A stretch of DNA of 64,000 nucleotides from Ailanthus altissimus (lineage: Eukaryota > Streptophyta > Magnoliopsida > Sapindales > Simaroubaceae): positions 10,372,001 to 10,436,000 of the forward strand of contig OX327684.1 in NCBI GenBank assembly GCA_946807835.1, in the 5' to 3' direction. Position numbers and translations under genes: made by a program. Every line of letters begins with the position of its first letter. The stretch's first letter is position 1. The notes under the pieces were generated by a model. It ran no database searches, was not told the origin of the DNA, and was given only the letters and a program-made list of their open reading frames with translations. This document shows positions 25,200-36,500 of the stretch, in pieces.

Positions 25200-26440
25200 C
25201 CTCCCTTCAAAAGAAACTCATTCTCGAGTTTTGTTGCAAATAAAAAACTATTAAGAGGATAAAACTTATAGTATAATGTAACATCTTCTAAAACATCATA
25301 CTTGTTATGTTTGTCATTAATCTTTCTTGTGACTCAAAAATAACCAAACTCTATTCTTTTCTTATTTTTGACAATGAATTTTTTGCGAAAATGTTTCTTG
25401 CATAACAAAATTATCATTAAACTTTTTCTGAAATTCACTATGTGCTACTCGTTCACACTCCAATTAACTTTATCTTTTCATATGCTTCTCCTTTAAGAAT
25501 AATCTTTTTATCTTCAATTTGGATCTATAAAACTATATCAATTATTGGTGGATTCTCTTGAACTTGAGACTTTTGTTCAATCTTAATGATGTGGTTAGTC
25601 TAAATGCTCAAATCAAGAATAATAGATACCTCTTCATATCAAATTTGCAGTATTTCTTTAATCTCTTCAGGAAGAATATTTATTTGGAATCTCGTACATG
25701 TGTTCAGTCACATTAGTTGTCTTAAGAACAACACTTTCTTCTAGAGTTGATATGTGAACCTCACCATTAAGAATAAGTTGTTTTTTTACATTAGAATTCG
25801 TTAATGATTGCTCTTTTACATTAAATTCCATGGGTAAAATTCTCTTAATAGGATCTTGGCCCAAAGTTGATTTTAGACTTTCAAGGTCTAGACTTGGTAG
25901 AACAATTCTCTTCATGACTTATGTATGAAATCTTTTTCTCTTTACTTACAATTCAACTTGTGAAGCTACATTAATTACCTTACAAAAATCATGGATAGGC
26001 TGTAAAGATATTTGTTCTTTTATGTTTTCACATAATCCTCTCAAGAATATTTTGATTGATCCTTCATTTGATTTAAAAAAAAAAAATTAATGTGAGCATG
26101 AAGATTTTGAAATTCGACAGCATATTCTTGAACAGATCTTGTACCTTGTTAACAATTCTTGAATCGATCAATGAACATTTTGCCACAATCCAGAGGAAAA
26201 AATTATGCTTTCAACAATGTCTTCATATCATACTAATCTCGAATATTATCTTTTTCTTCTGTCATACATCCACCAAAGATTAGCACGACATTTGAATTGA
26301 AGAAATATATACCTAACATATTTCTCTAGAGGAATATTTTTAAGCAAATCTTCTATGTTTTCCAATTAAAAACTTTTTCAGGATCAAAACATATCCATCA
26401 AAGAACGCAACACTCTTAAACCATTATTGGTGTGTCATTC
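25200..26440 (-). mobile_element. Decayed Ty3/Gypsy gag
   Basis: Minus-strand reading gives a broken Gypsy capsid-type domain: a CRANLWW segment (the ARxWW-like helix) near 26290, FIDRFKNC near 26165, then QGTRSVQEYAVEFQNL near 26130-26090, a hallmark of plant Gypsy gag (QGxxSVxEYxxEFxxL). A longer open part at 25915-25667 lies downstream in the same polyprotein direction. Stops and frameshifts are frequent. No protease, reverse transcriptase or integrase is recognisable, so the element is gag-only and non-autonomous or internally deleted. Confidence 0.6.
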
Positions 26441-27294
26441 AATCATTTTTTTCTTGCTCTTTTTTTTTCAATTTCTTTTTGTCAATTACTCTCTTTTTCT
26501 TTTCTTTTTTTTAAAACTTTTTTTCCTTTTTTAACGAATAGGATAAAAATAAAAAAACTAAAAGAATATAAGGAAAAAATAAAAATTGACCCTAACTTGA
26601 TGGGTGAAAGTGTAATTTGCTAAGGATTTGATTGGATCTAAAAGAGTAGAGTTTGATGAGTGAGATAGTATTGCTGAAAGTGGTTGAAAGTCGGTGGTTG
26701 ATCGAAAAATAAGAGACAAGTGGCAGTTAAAAAAAATTACTTGATTTTGGTGACCGGGGGCTTGGAAGGTGGTAAGAATGGTCCGATTTTAATGATGGTA
26801 TGTGAGGAGTATTTTGGCATGGTTGTTTGATGGTGGGAGAGGTTGGAACGGCAAGATGAGGCAACAGAGCTTGCAGTAGCTGAGGGTAATTTTGGTGGCG
26901 ATTTGAGTGTTCTCAGCCTTAGTTTACGGTAGCGATGACTAGGTTTTAGTAGCTGGCATTTTCTAACTTGATTGTTGGGCAGATCGACGACAAACAGTAT
27001 GTTGGTGTGGTAGTGATGTGACTTTTTTTTTTGTGTTTTCAATTTTTTTTCCTTTTTTCGATTTTATGATTTTTTTAGGTTTTTCTTTGTATTGGCTTTT
27101 TTTTGGGGTCATGTGGTGAGAAAAAACAATATGAAATAAAGTTTTTTTTAATATAAAAAAATATAAAAGTTAATTTTTTTCTTATTTTTTTTCAAGAGGT
27201 GAAAATTGTGGTGGCCAATGGTGGTATGAATTTGGTGTTTATAGGCGAGGGTAGTAAGCGGCCTAGGAAAGTTATTGTGTATGACACAAAGGTA
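26441..27294 (-). other. Untranslated interior of the gag-only element
   Basis: Between the gag remnant and the primer site there are low-complexity T-rich tracts and a G/T-rich patch. A 101-codon minus-strand frame at 27042-26737 is basic and repetitive and has no family signal. Confidence 0.4.
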
Positions 27295-27307
27295 GGCTTT
27301 AATACCA
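27295..27307 (-). promoter_or_regulatory. tRNA-Met primer-binding site
   Basis: Minus-strand TGGTATTAAAGCC, two transitions from TGGTATCAGAGCC. It lies beside the right LTR and orients the element on the minus strand. Confidence 0.65.
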
Positions 27308-27656
27308 TTTAACATAGCGCCGAAGCGATACTAGAGTAAGATAACTCTCATAAGGAGAGGAACATCGAATTCATGACAAAAATAGATTTAAAAAAAAATA
27401 TAATTTAAATATTATTGATAGGATGCTTCATAAAAGTTACAAATAACAAGTTTATTTATAGTAATAAATTACTTAATCTGAATTAAATAATAATTATATT
27501 CAATAAAAAATAAAAAATAATAATAAACTAAACAAATTAGCTTTTCTTAAAATTATGACTCAAAATAGAAATAATAACTTATTAAAATAAGAATAATTTT
27601 TTTTACTTAAATAAGAACTTTTAAAATAATTTATCCCTAATTTCTGTCATAAATTA
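27308..27656 (-). mobile_element. 5' LTR of gag-only Gypsy element
   Basis: Direct repeat partner of 24800-25190, with the primer site directly inside it. The two LTRs have diverged a good deal, so the insertion is old. The outer end is approximate. Confidence 0.6.
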
Positions 27657-28974
27657 ATTTTTATATTTTTATAAAGATATAAATTTAACGTGTATGTTAT
27701 AGGATTTATATTCCAAGTTTGAAATACCAAATTACAAGTTTTATGTTGTATTTACAAAATCCATGTATATTAATACCTTTTACCACAAAAAAAGTATGTT
27801 AAATAGAAAAAGAATAAATAAAATAGCAACATAGTCTTGAAATGGTGAATATTACTCGTCGTACCTTTTTTTTTTTTTTCTAAGACAAATCCTTTTATCT
27901 AAGTTCTCAAGTCAAGGATTGAACTCACGCACCAATTCCTATTAGTTTAAATGCTTTTTCTTTTTGGACATCAAGGTACCGTAGAAGGACAAGACCAACT
28001 GAATTTTTTATTATCTTTAAATTCCATTTATAACCTATGGGATGAAATAGTTGTCCAACAAAGTTAATTAAAAAACTAAATATCTTTGATTTTATTCCAT
28101 TCCAACTCCTTTACTGCAAATAAATGTAAGATGATGAGTAGATATTCGGTAAAAAAAAAGGTTCTAATTAAAAATTAATTGAGCCTACAACTATTTTTAT
28201 TTAAGTATATTTTAAATAATCATGTGAGTTATCATAACTTCGAAAAAGTTTATGGGAGTTGTAACTTCATTAAAAAAAAATTCTAACCTTATTCCTACAT
28301 GACCCAATTCAATCGGGATTCCCCTAATTTTGTTTTTCTTAAAAAAAGTGAAATTAATGATTAATACAAATGACTTCTCCAATTAATCTTTTAATGCTCA
28401 TTCTCCAATCTTATACCTTTGATTAAAAAGCCAGGAAAGCAAGTTTTGGCAAAATTATTAAAATGCCGGCTGTGACGTTTTAGGGTTATACAATAATGCT
28501 TTAGAATTAAAATTGTAAAATATTTTTATGTTCAAATATGTTTATAATCTGTACAATTCAAAATATTTAAATATAAAATTGTTCTCATAATTAAAACTTT
28601 ATTTTTATCATTATTAAAGAAATTTAAATTCGAGACTTTTATTAAAGTATAAGAATGTAAATACTACCGGCATTTATTCTTCAACTGTTAATATAAGTAG
28701 ATAATTAAAACTATATTTATTACTATAACCACTTGTTGAAATAATTAGTAGAATTATTATTTTTAGCTTGTTTTGACGAGCCTGAAAATTTTTTATTCGA
28801 GATTGAGAGTTGAAAGTTGAAACAACCAGCTTGAAATCCAGAGAGGCCTAAATCGAACTTGGGTCTTGAGTGGGTCCTGTAATTATTTTTAATACTTTTT
28901 TTAATGAGTCAATTGGGTCCCACAATCAGGACCGTTTATGATTGGTGGGCCAAAGCCAGCTAAGCAACGGCATC

Positions 28975-29014
28975 AAGCACGTGAGCGCCCACCAAATTAT
29001 GGCCCACTTATATA
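28975..29014 (+). promoter_or_regulatory. Promoter-like island without a clear gene
   Basis: A perfect G-box CACGTG (28978-28983) and GGCCCA-type elements are followed by a TATATA at about 29009. TGGGCC-like motifs lie just upstream (about 28947). This order is that of a plant promoter firing to the right, but the 29040-30100 stretch has no coding frame of recognisable family. It may drive a non-coding transcript or be the remnant of a lost gene. Confidence 0.35.
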
Positions 29015-30467
29015 GACGTTACAACACTTACACAGTTAGTTTGTTTATGATTATCAAACTCTTAAGTAAAGCAGCTCTAATAGTTAATTTAATTTAATTT
29101 ATAACATAAAAAAAGTTAACGAAAAGGAAAGGGAATCCGGTCTATCACTTTTGAATTTTGATCATCTATTTGGAATTGGATGGATTCTTATTCTTTTGAC
29201 AAAAATTACAAAAAAGAGAAGGATAATTATAATAATTCTCTTTTGAATTGACACATTAGTATTGAAATCATACGTGTGATGTGAGTGACATTATTTATTA
29301 TTTTTAAGTATAATACTAATAACTTGATATTTGAAATTAATAATTATTAGTCCTATGTTTAATACAATACAAAATTTTAAAATAGCAAAACGATGTTATT
29401 AAATTCATATGAAACTTTGTTTGTATTGCGGAAATTTATCAATAAATTAATTAAATAGAAAGTTTGTTTGTAAATTATAATTCAAAATGGTCTACTGAGT
29501 TCAGTGGATAATGACTAATTTTAGCAGTCCTACCATAAAGTTAAGAAAAGGAAGGAGGGAGAATCCAATCTAACACTTTTTAGCTCTTCTATTTGGATTT
29601 TGTTTCCCAAAAACATCAAGTTGTTATTTGTTAATTGATTAAAAGAAAAAGCACCAACGTAGTATTAATTTTTTATTCTTCTTGTAGTTCGAGTTTTAAC
29701 CCATTAAAATTTTTTTTTTTCAAAAAATATACAAAGAAAAATAGGAAGTATACTTGGTATAATACAAAAGATTTGAAACAATTCATGGTTTGGCACCTCG
29801 TATACAATTTAATTTATGACCTTGTAGACAAGGAATTTATTTGCAAAAATCTTGGCCCTTTCTCAAATTTTGAACCATCTTCATGTTTTTGCTTCCTTGC
29901 CACAATAATAGTAAATTCCATGAGTTTAAGGCATGTTTCTGTCACCACCAACTAGGCGCCCGACAACATGATGTATCCCCAATTAATTCAATAGATTACA
30001 TTTCTTTCTACAAAGATTAATTTAAGTTATCATAAGTAAATTTATCATTAATTTTTGTATTCATTTTTTAACAAGCAAAAATCTAATAACATGATTGTTT
30101 GAGAGAATATTTACTTTCGTAGAATGAAGCGAACATGCCAATAATTATTTGAGAAACAAATAACAATACCCTTTTGATCTGAACAATTTATTATTGCACG
30201 ATTATCTCATTAATTTTCTTTTGACAACTTTGATTTGTTGGAAACAATTCAATAATTTTCTTGCCAATCTGTAAATGAGGTGGACCAGATATTGGTATTG
30301 GTTGCTCACAGTCACAGAAAAGATGTTACACAATTGAGAGATTATTAAAATTAGATATAAATTTATGTCCACTTTCGTTTTAAATCGAATTAAAACTTGA
30401 TTAATTTTAATTGAAAAGATCAATTCAAATGCATTTTGGTATACAAAACTGTTGGTGAAAAGAGAGA

Positions 30468-30690
30468 GCCGAACCGACCACCGACCCACCCCATACTGTC
30501 GAGTCACCAAACCAATTGAATCATGCCACGTAATGATGGGACCCACAACAGCATCCGTGTTACTGACTCTCACAGCCGCAATCTCATTTTCCACATTTTG
30601 TGGGAGTCTGGCTATGATCTGGCCACGTGTCCAAACAATCCCCGTCGGTAGGTAAAAATAAAATGGTCGGTTGCCGCACTCTTTGACTCT
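30468..30690. promoter_or_regulatory. GC-richer island with G-box-type elements
   Basis: This patch is much less AT-rich than its surroundings and contains GCCACGTAAT (about 30525), GGCCACGTGTCC (about 30620, ABRE/G-box type) and TTTGACTC (about 30681, W-box-like core). Long open frames overlap it on both strands (30202-30717 minus, 30452-30655 plus), but neither protein looks real: the minus one runs into low-complexity AT-rich sequence. Regulatory sequence is the more likely reading. Confidence 0.35.
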
Positions 30691-31173
30691 TGAAGTTGAG
30701 GTTAACATGGAATGCAAGAAGCTGGTTGTCTGAATGATTCTTTCATATTTTTGCTGGAAAGCGGCTTGGAGTAGAATTTGTTTATAATGAAAATTACAGT
30801 ATTAGGTTCCACTTCCACAATCAAACAAGATTGGTTTCAGAAGAGTAACTTTATTATTTTCTTTTTAAAATTCTGTTGCAATGTCAATGTGCGTGACAAG
30901 ACGGTGTTATATTTGTAACTTAAATAAGATCATATCTGAGAAAATTTGGTCTGATTCATTGTCTCCAATGCCATCTAGGTTCTAGCCATGTGGGTGGTCC
31001 GGTCCCACCCCCCCTAACGTTGGGTATAGGGGCTAGCTAGCTACATCTCCTACTAAAACAAACATGTCTATTTTCATTATCTAATAAAATGGGAGGTGAT
31101 AAAACATTTGAATGTTGCACTAATTAAAAAAAAAGAGAAAAAGACGAGTCATTTTGGGAAGGCCATTGTCAAA

Positions 31174-31326
31174 ATGAATAATGTCCATTGCAAGAAAAGC
31201 TAAGATCCGTATTCAAATTCCCACCATACAAGGTCCAGAAAACTATGGTAGGGCAACAACATCAAGATGCTCATGAATAATGTCCATAGCAAGAAAAGCT
31301 AAGACCCGTATTCAAATTCCCATCAC
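31174..31326. repeat. Tandem duplication, about 100-base period
   Basis: A 52-base segment from GAATAATGTCCAT through TATTCAAATTCCCA occurs twice about 100 bases apart with only a few differences. The function is unknown. Confidence 0.75.
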
Positions 31327-31392
31327 TAATAAATAAACATCATTTTCAATTTCTATAGGACCACTTCCAAAAATTTAAACATCAATAGTGAA

Positions 31393-31413
31393 CCCCCCCC
31401 CCCCCCCCCCCCC
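31393..31413. repeat. Poly-C tract (21 C)
   Basis: An uninterrupted run of 21 cytosines is followed by TCCCCGCCCCTC. The complementary strand is G-rich and could form quadruplex structures. Its exact length is uncertain in any assembly. Confidence 0.85.
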
Positions 31414-33502
31414 TCCCCGCCCCTCTTTTTTTTTTTGCTTTATATTCAGCTGTTGAGAGAGCTATCATAGCGGATTGCAACTTTTAGATCACAGAATGAA
31501 AAAAGTTGTCTCAATTGCAAATACACCACATTGCAGATAGCAGATACTGGGCACCAAAACTTCACAACTTCAGAGTAAGAAATTTGAGATTTCATTCTTG
31601 AAGATGTGGCATTCTCCAACTACAACATGGGACAAAGAAATCGAGACATAATAGCCAGCCATACGTTTACCAACAATTCAAAAGACTATTGTTAAATATC
31701 ACCAAATTTGGATACAAACTTTTAAATATAGATCCGCTTCATTTCCATTGGATGAGTATGCTACAGTTAAAAAGTTGAAACACAAACTTGTAAACCTATA
31801 GTCTGTCCATCTCCATTCATTGCAAGTTTGTCAATGAGTTAATTACTGGAAAGGAACTCAAGCCACAATATTATGTGGGATTTGGAATAGTAAGTCATGC
31901 CATCACATTCTTATCACGGCAAGCGGGCATGGAAAATTGGACTTTTGGGGCAAAAATATGTTAGAAATTATGATGGAAAGAGCAAGCACTTGGGAGCTTA
32001 AATAAGTGGAAGCACAAGCACACTTACTTTTCTCGCATGCAGTTGCAAAATTTCCAAGTGTCCATCATGTAAGGAATTTGAATGATGAAAATTTGCTGAA
32101 AAATATGTTCTGGGCATGCAAGTCAAAAGCTACTTATGATTACTTTGGGTTAGTGATTAGAACAGATACAATATTTTTATAATAAAATAAATATATAGGA
32201 AGTCCATTTGCTCCGTATGTGGGAGATATCATTGTGGGCAATCTTATACCATTGGATTGTGGTTTTGCTTGCAAATGAAACAACCGAGTCATTCATTTGA
32301 TTATTAAAAGCATGTCTTGGATGTGCTCATCTGGAGACCTTGACCACACTACCACCACATATCTACAGCAAATAGTAAAAGTTACATTATGATGTCGAGT
32401 CCATTTCCCCTTCACTCCGCTTAATTATTTGTCTTAACACAGCAAAGTTTCCATTGCATGAAATGATAAATTATACAGATGCTTCTGACAAAAGGAAAGG
32501 AAAATTAAAATGACTGACATAAGAAAGAAGAGTCCACATACTTTTATACCAATTGAGCTATAAATTGCTGTTTAGCCCAAATACAATGCTATATAACTTA
32601 AAAAAAAAGACACTATTTGAGCTAAACAACAATGTATAGCTCAATTCTACATTCTAAAACATGGAGACATCTATAAACTATTTCTATAAATTTGCTATAT
32701 TGGTTACACAAAAGAATACAAAAAGATTACAACGACTTGGCCCATTTTGAATCCTCTCAAAGCATGGTTTGTACTTCATCCAAATGCAACCATCGAGTTA
32801 CATCCAAATTACTTCAAAGTTCTTTCTATATATAATTTTATCAGATAATTCTGTTTGTTCCTCCTAACATACGATCAATCGATCAATCAATCTATATCTA
32901 TCTATATAATCAGTTTGCTTTTTATCTACAAACAGCTGATCTTATTTCTGTGTGTAATACCATTTCCCCCTTCCAAGCATTAACTATTCCAAGCTATTTA
33001 GTATTCACTCAATGTTACCCTATAGTATAATGTATAATATTGACCTATATTGTAATGTGTGGAATTTGCACTGTTATCAGCATATGAACCCCTATAAACA
33101 GAGAAGAATTATGTACTCCACACAACAATTTATGTAATAATAAAAACAATCACGATGAAACATGACCTAAATGATTATATAAGAAAAAAAAGGCGTCGAA
33201 AAATACCATCTTAATCATCAAGGATCAGTTTAGAGTTGCATAAAAGAGATTGTATTCTTCAGTTTTAACTAAGGGGAGATAGAAAACAACAAAGCACCAT
33301 TTCCACAAAAGCATATCTGTACAGAATATACATAGCACCCAAACCTGGAAATCTGACAAACAATATACAGCTGACACAGCTACCAAATTGGCATGAAAGG
33401 TGATTCTGCTCTTTTATAATTTGTGTGGAATGGTATAAACGAACAACACTATGTTAATACAGAAACTTTACAAAAAAAAAAAAAAAGACTGAAATAGACC
33501 TC
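31414..33502. other. Spacer and probable 3' flank of DCP2
   Basis: No coding frame was recognised. The part next to 33503 is probably the DCP2 3' UTR. A strong foldback lies at 32551-32646. Confidence 0.5.
32551..32646. repeat. Foldback: 33-base inverted repeat, 30-base loop
   Basis: The segment at 32551-32583 is the reverse complement of 32614-32646 at 30 of 33 positions. A 30-base AT-rich spacer separates the arms. A transcript from either strand would form a hairpin of about 96 nucleotides, the size range of a plant microRNA precursor. No known microRNA sequence was recognised. It could equally be a decayed miniature transposon; no terminal target duplication was found. Confidence 0.7.
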
Positions 33503-36500
33503 TTAAGAAGAGAAACCAGCTTCCATTGCTTGTAAGATTGCGGCAGTATCGAATCTAAAGTTCCTGAAGCTTTTGCCAGGGCCTGTGTCAGGTGGCTGAG
33601 AATCAGATATGGGTTTAGATAATTGGCTCTCCAGTATCATTGTGTTACTCCCTATAGAATTGTTCTTTGCTCTCCACACACAGATCCCTTGACAGAAAGA
33701 AAAAGATAACATTAGGAGAACTGCCGAAGCAAATTAGCATACCACCCAAGTTCTATGACGAAGTCCAAGGGAACTATGAATTTTGTGAAACATAGAATAG
33801 ACAGCCATCAGATGTTTACTTGTAAACTAATATGAAAAAAATACCAACTTTGAAACACTCGTCAGCCATTCAATGGAAAACTTGTACAGTTCTATTTCCA
33901 ATAAATAAAAGCACACATTGCCTTTCCAAATCCTTATTTCATATTATTTACTTGTTTGCATTTTGCATTTTGATTGCCAGGATACATAGCTAAATACACG
34001 AGTAAACAGAATCTAATAGCACAGTGGAGTTCAGAAGTGCATCAGGTTCCAAATCCCCAAAATTCCCCTACAAATTCCACAGTAATCACATTAAGAAATA
34101 AATCTAAACATATTGTGATGACTGACAATTAGAGTTGCTGCAAGAATAAATTTATGACAGCCGTTCAACCATCAATATGTTCAGATTTCCAGACGGTAAC
34201 ATATTTTTCATGATAGAGATGCGCACAACTTTAACTTAATTTGAGGTTTTCAAATGAGCTGAAACATGTACCCCACAGAAAAACACAAGATGCTTCATTA
34301 AAATTCCAAAGAAAAGGGAAGGACAACCTTTGAGAGGCATATCAGGTTTTGGAGCAATGGGGGGCTTATGCGCTGCAATCCATTTCCTCAATGATCTGCA
34401 CAAATATATTATAACTGTTATGCAATGGCGTAAAAAGGTTTCACACGATCATGTTGAATGTCATGCTACTTAGTACTCACGCTAAAAAGGGAGCCACCAT
34501 GTAGAGCTTAAGACCACTGACTCCATGGGATATGACATCATCATTAGCTGGCTGAAGTTCGTCAAGTCGCTGCCATGCAATTTCCTGCATGCAACAAAAG
34601 ACATGCTCACAAAGGAAGACTTAGAAAAGAAAACAAATTACAAGTTTATAAGAGCAAAAATTGTGCTTTCACAACCTTCAAAGATTCTTCAAAATATTAC
34701 AAATTTGAAGTAGAAGAGCAAAAAATGTGCATTTCAAAATTCTACAAATATTCTTCAAACTATTACTAATTCGAATTCCAAAGTCCGGCTAGTAAGATGA
34801 TGGATATGGCACATTCTTTAAAAATCCATAAGTATAAATTACCCAATTTGTAAAAATAACATTATAAGCAATATTCTCTATATTTTAAATAAAAAGTGCT
34901 ATTAAATCGACTAAATCAGGAAACAGATAATCAAATGGAGAGGACAACTATAATTCAGTTTCAGCAAAAGTACCAGTTAGCTCAAAATTACCCCAAAATG
35001 ATCACATTTCCAGGATGATCAAATTATTAACAAGTAATCTGTCCAATATTATGCGGCAAAACTGATTTCTAAGAATTAACAATGAGACATCACATAAGCA
35101 TATCATTTTGTTAGGGTTCTCCTTTACAGCATAAGCGTATCAATGATAAGGAGAATTCTATGAAGAACAAAGCCTAAATAACAGACTTATCTCCAAAAGG
35201 ACAAAACTCCTTCACAGCATCTGTTTTTGCATATATGAGAAAGTTTGTACCATTTTTTCCTCTTAAAGGAGGTCACTTAAAAAGACTTGTGGATTAATAT
35301 CAAGGCATCAAATTATTGTTCAAGATTCCAGAAAGAGGTGAAATTTTGGAAAGGATGAAACTTGGAAAAAATAAAATGATCTTCAAATGGAGAACGTACA
35401 CTAATCTCCTTTTTTGTTTGCGGTGCAAAGGCAGTATCATCTCTCACACCAGCAATTATGTAGAGCCGCACCCTCTGCTGTCCAAATTTTTTTTCAATGT
35501 ACTCATCTCTGTTAAGAAGCTTTGAAACATCGAACCCTGTTTCCTCCTGGACCTGTAAATGCCATAGTAAATAGGTCATGAGTTATATGCAGAGGACAAA
35601 TGACTTGCATCCTCTTAAGAAAATCTTGAGCTACCAGTAACAGCCAGCATGCTCCTACAAAAAACATTTGAACAAAAACTGGCTGCATCATGTTTGATCC
35701 CCAAGTTACAAAAGGAAGGAAGAAGAAAAAGAGAAAAAAAATGGAACAGTTAATTTCTACATCTTTGTAGGAACTTCTTGCACTTCGATTATGCCTCTCA
35801 TCAGAAGTCAAATAAGAGAACTTCTTGTTTGCCTCTTGTTATTCCAAGCAGGCTATATTTTGAGTTTAGAATGCCAAGACCAAAAGCATTCTCCATTTCT
35901 GCTGAGAATATTAGTTCAGAAGAAAGAGCTAATCATTTACTTAGGTATGTCCAAAGAAGCCATCCCTAAAATACTGTGATGGTCGTTGATTAACTAAGGA
36001 ACATAGCAACCTACAATACCACATATATGCAAAAGGCACCCTCAAACATAAATTCCAGGCCAGCTATTAACTAGCAGAAGATCATTTTCCAAGCAATAAA
36101 GTAATCTTCTATTCTCTAAATAAATTCCATAAATGTGATCTAAAACCTTAAACGTTTAAATATCACAGGTCAACAGCTTCAAGTCAAAGGAAACTTCCAT
36201 TTAAACCCCAAGAGGATCCTAAAATAAATTAGTCAAACATTGCCATGAGAAACAAGCTTACTTCTCGAATGGCACATGCATGATCTTCCTCATCTTTGTT
36301 CTTTTTGCCACGTGGAAAACTCCAGCTCGTCCCTTTCCATCCCTTCACTAGTAAGCACTGTCAATGCGGTATATAAAACATAAGGTAACTGTGTGTAGTA
36401 ATGGCATCAAGTGAAAACTTACATCCAAATAAAATTTATTGTGAGGACCAAATCTAGTTTTCATTCACAAGAACCTCACCCGTTCATAGGTCTCATCCAA

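Larger units (their letters stand above)
27657..31392. other. Intergenic region with promoter-like islands
   Basis: No gene is recognised in this stretch. It holds two islands with dense regulatory motifs (listed separately) and two short duplications. Related segments AAAGTTAA...GAAAAGGAA followed by GAATCC and CTATTTGGA lie at about 29110-29175 and 29538-29600. A 52-base unit starting GAATAATGTCCAT is present twice at about 31174 and 31275. Confidence 0.55.

Noticed and set aside
30202..30717. 171-codon minus-strand open frame
   Set aside because: Half of it is low-complexity AT-rich sequence, the other half overlaps a promoter-like island, and a second frame exists on the opposite strand. 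No domain is recognisable.
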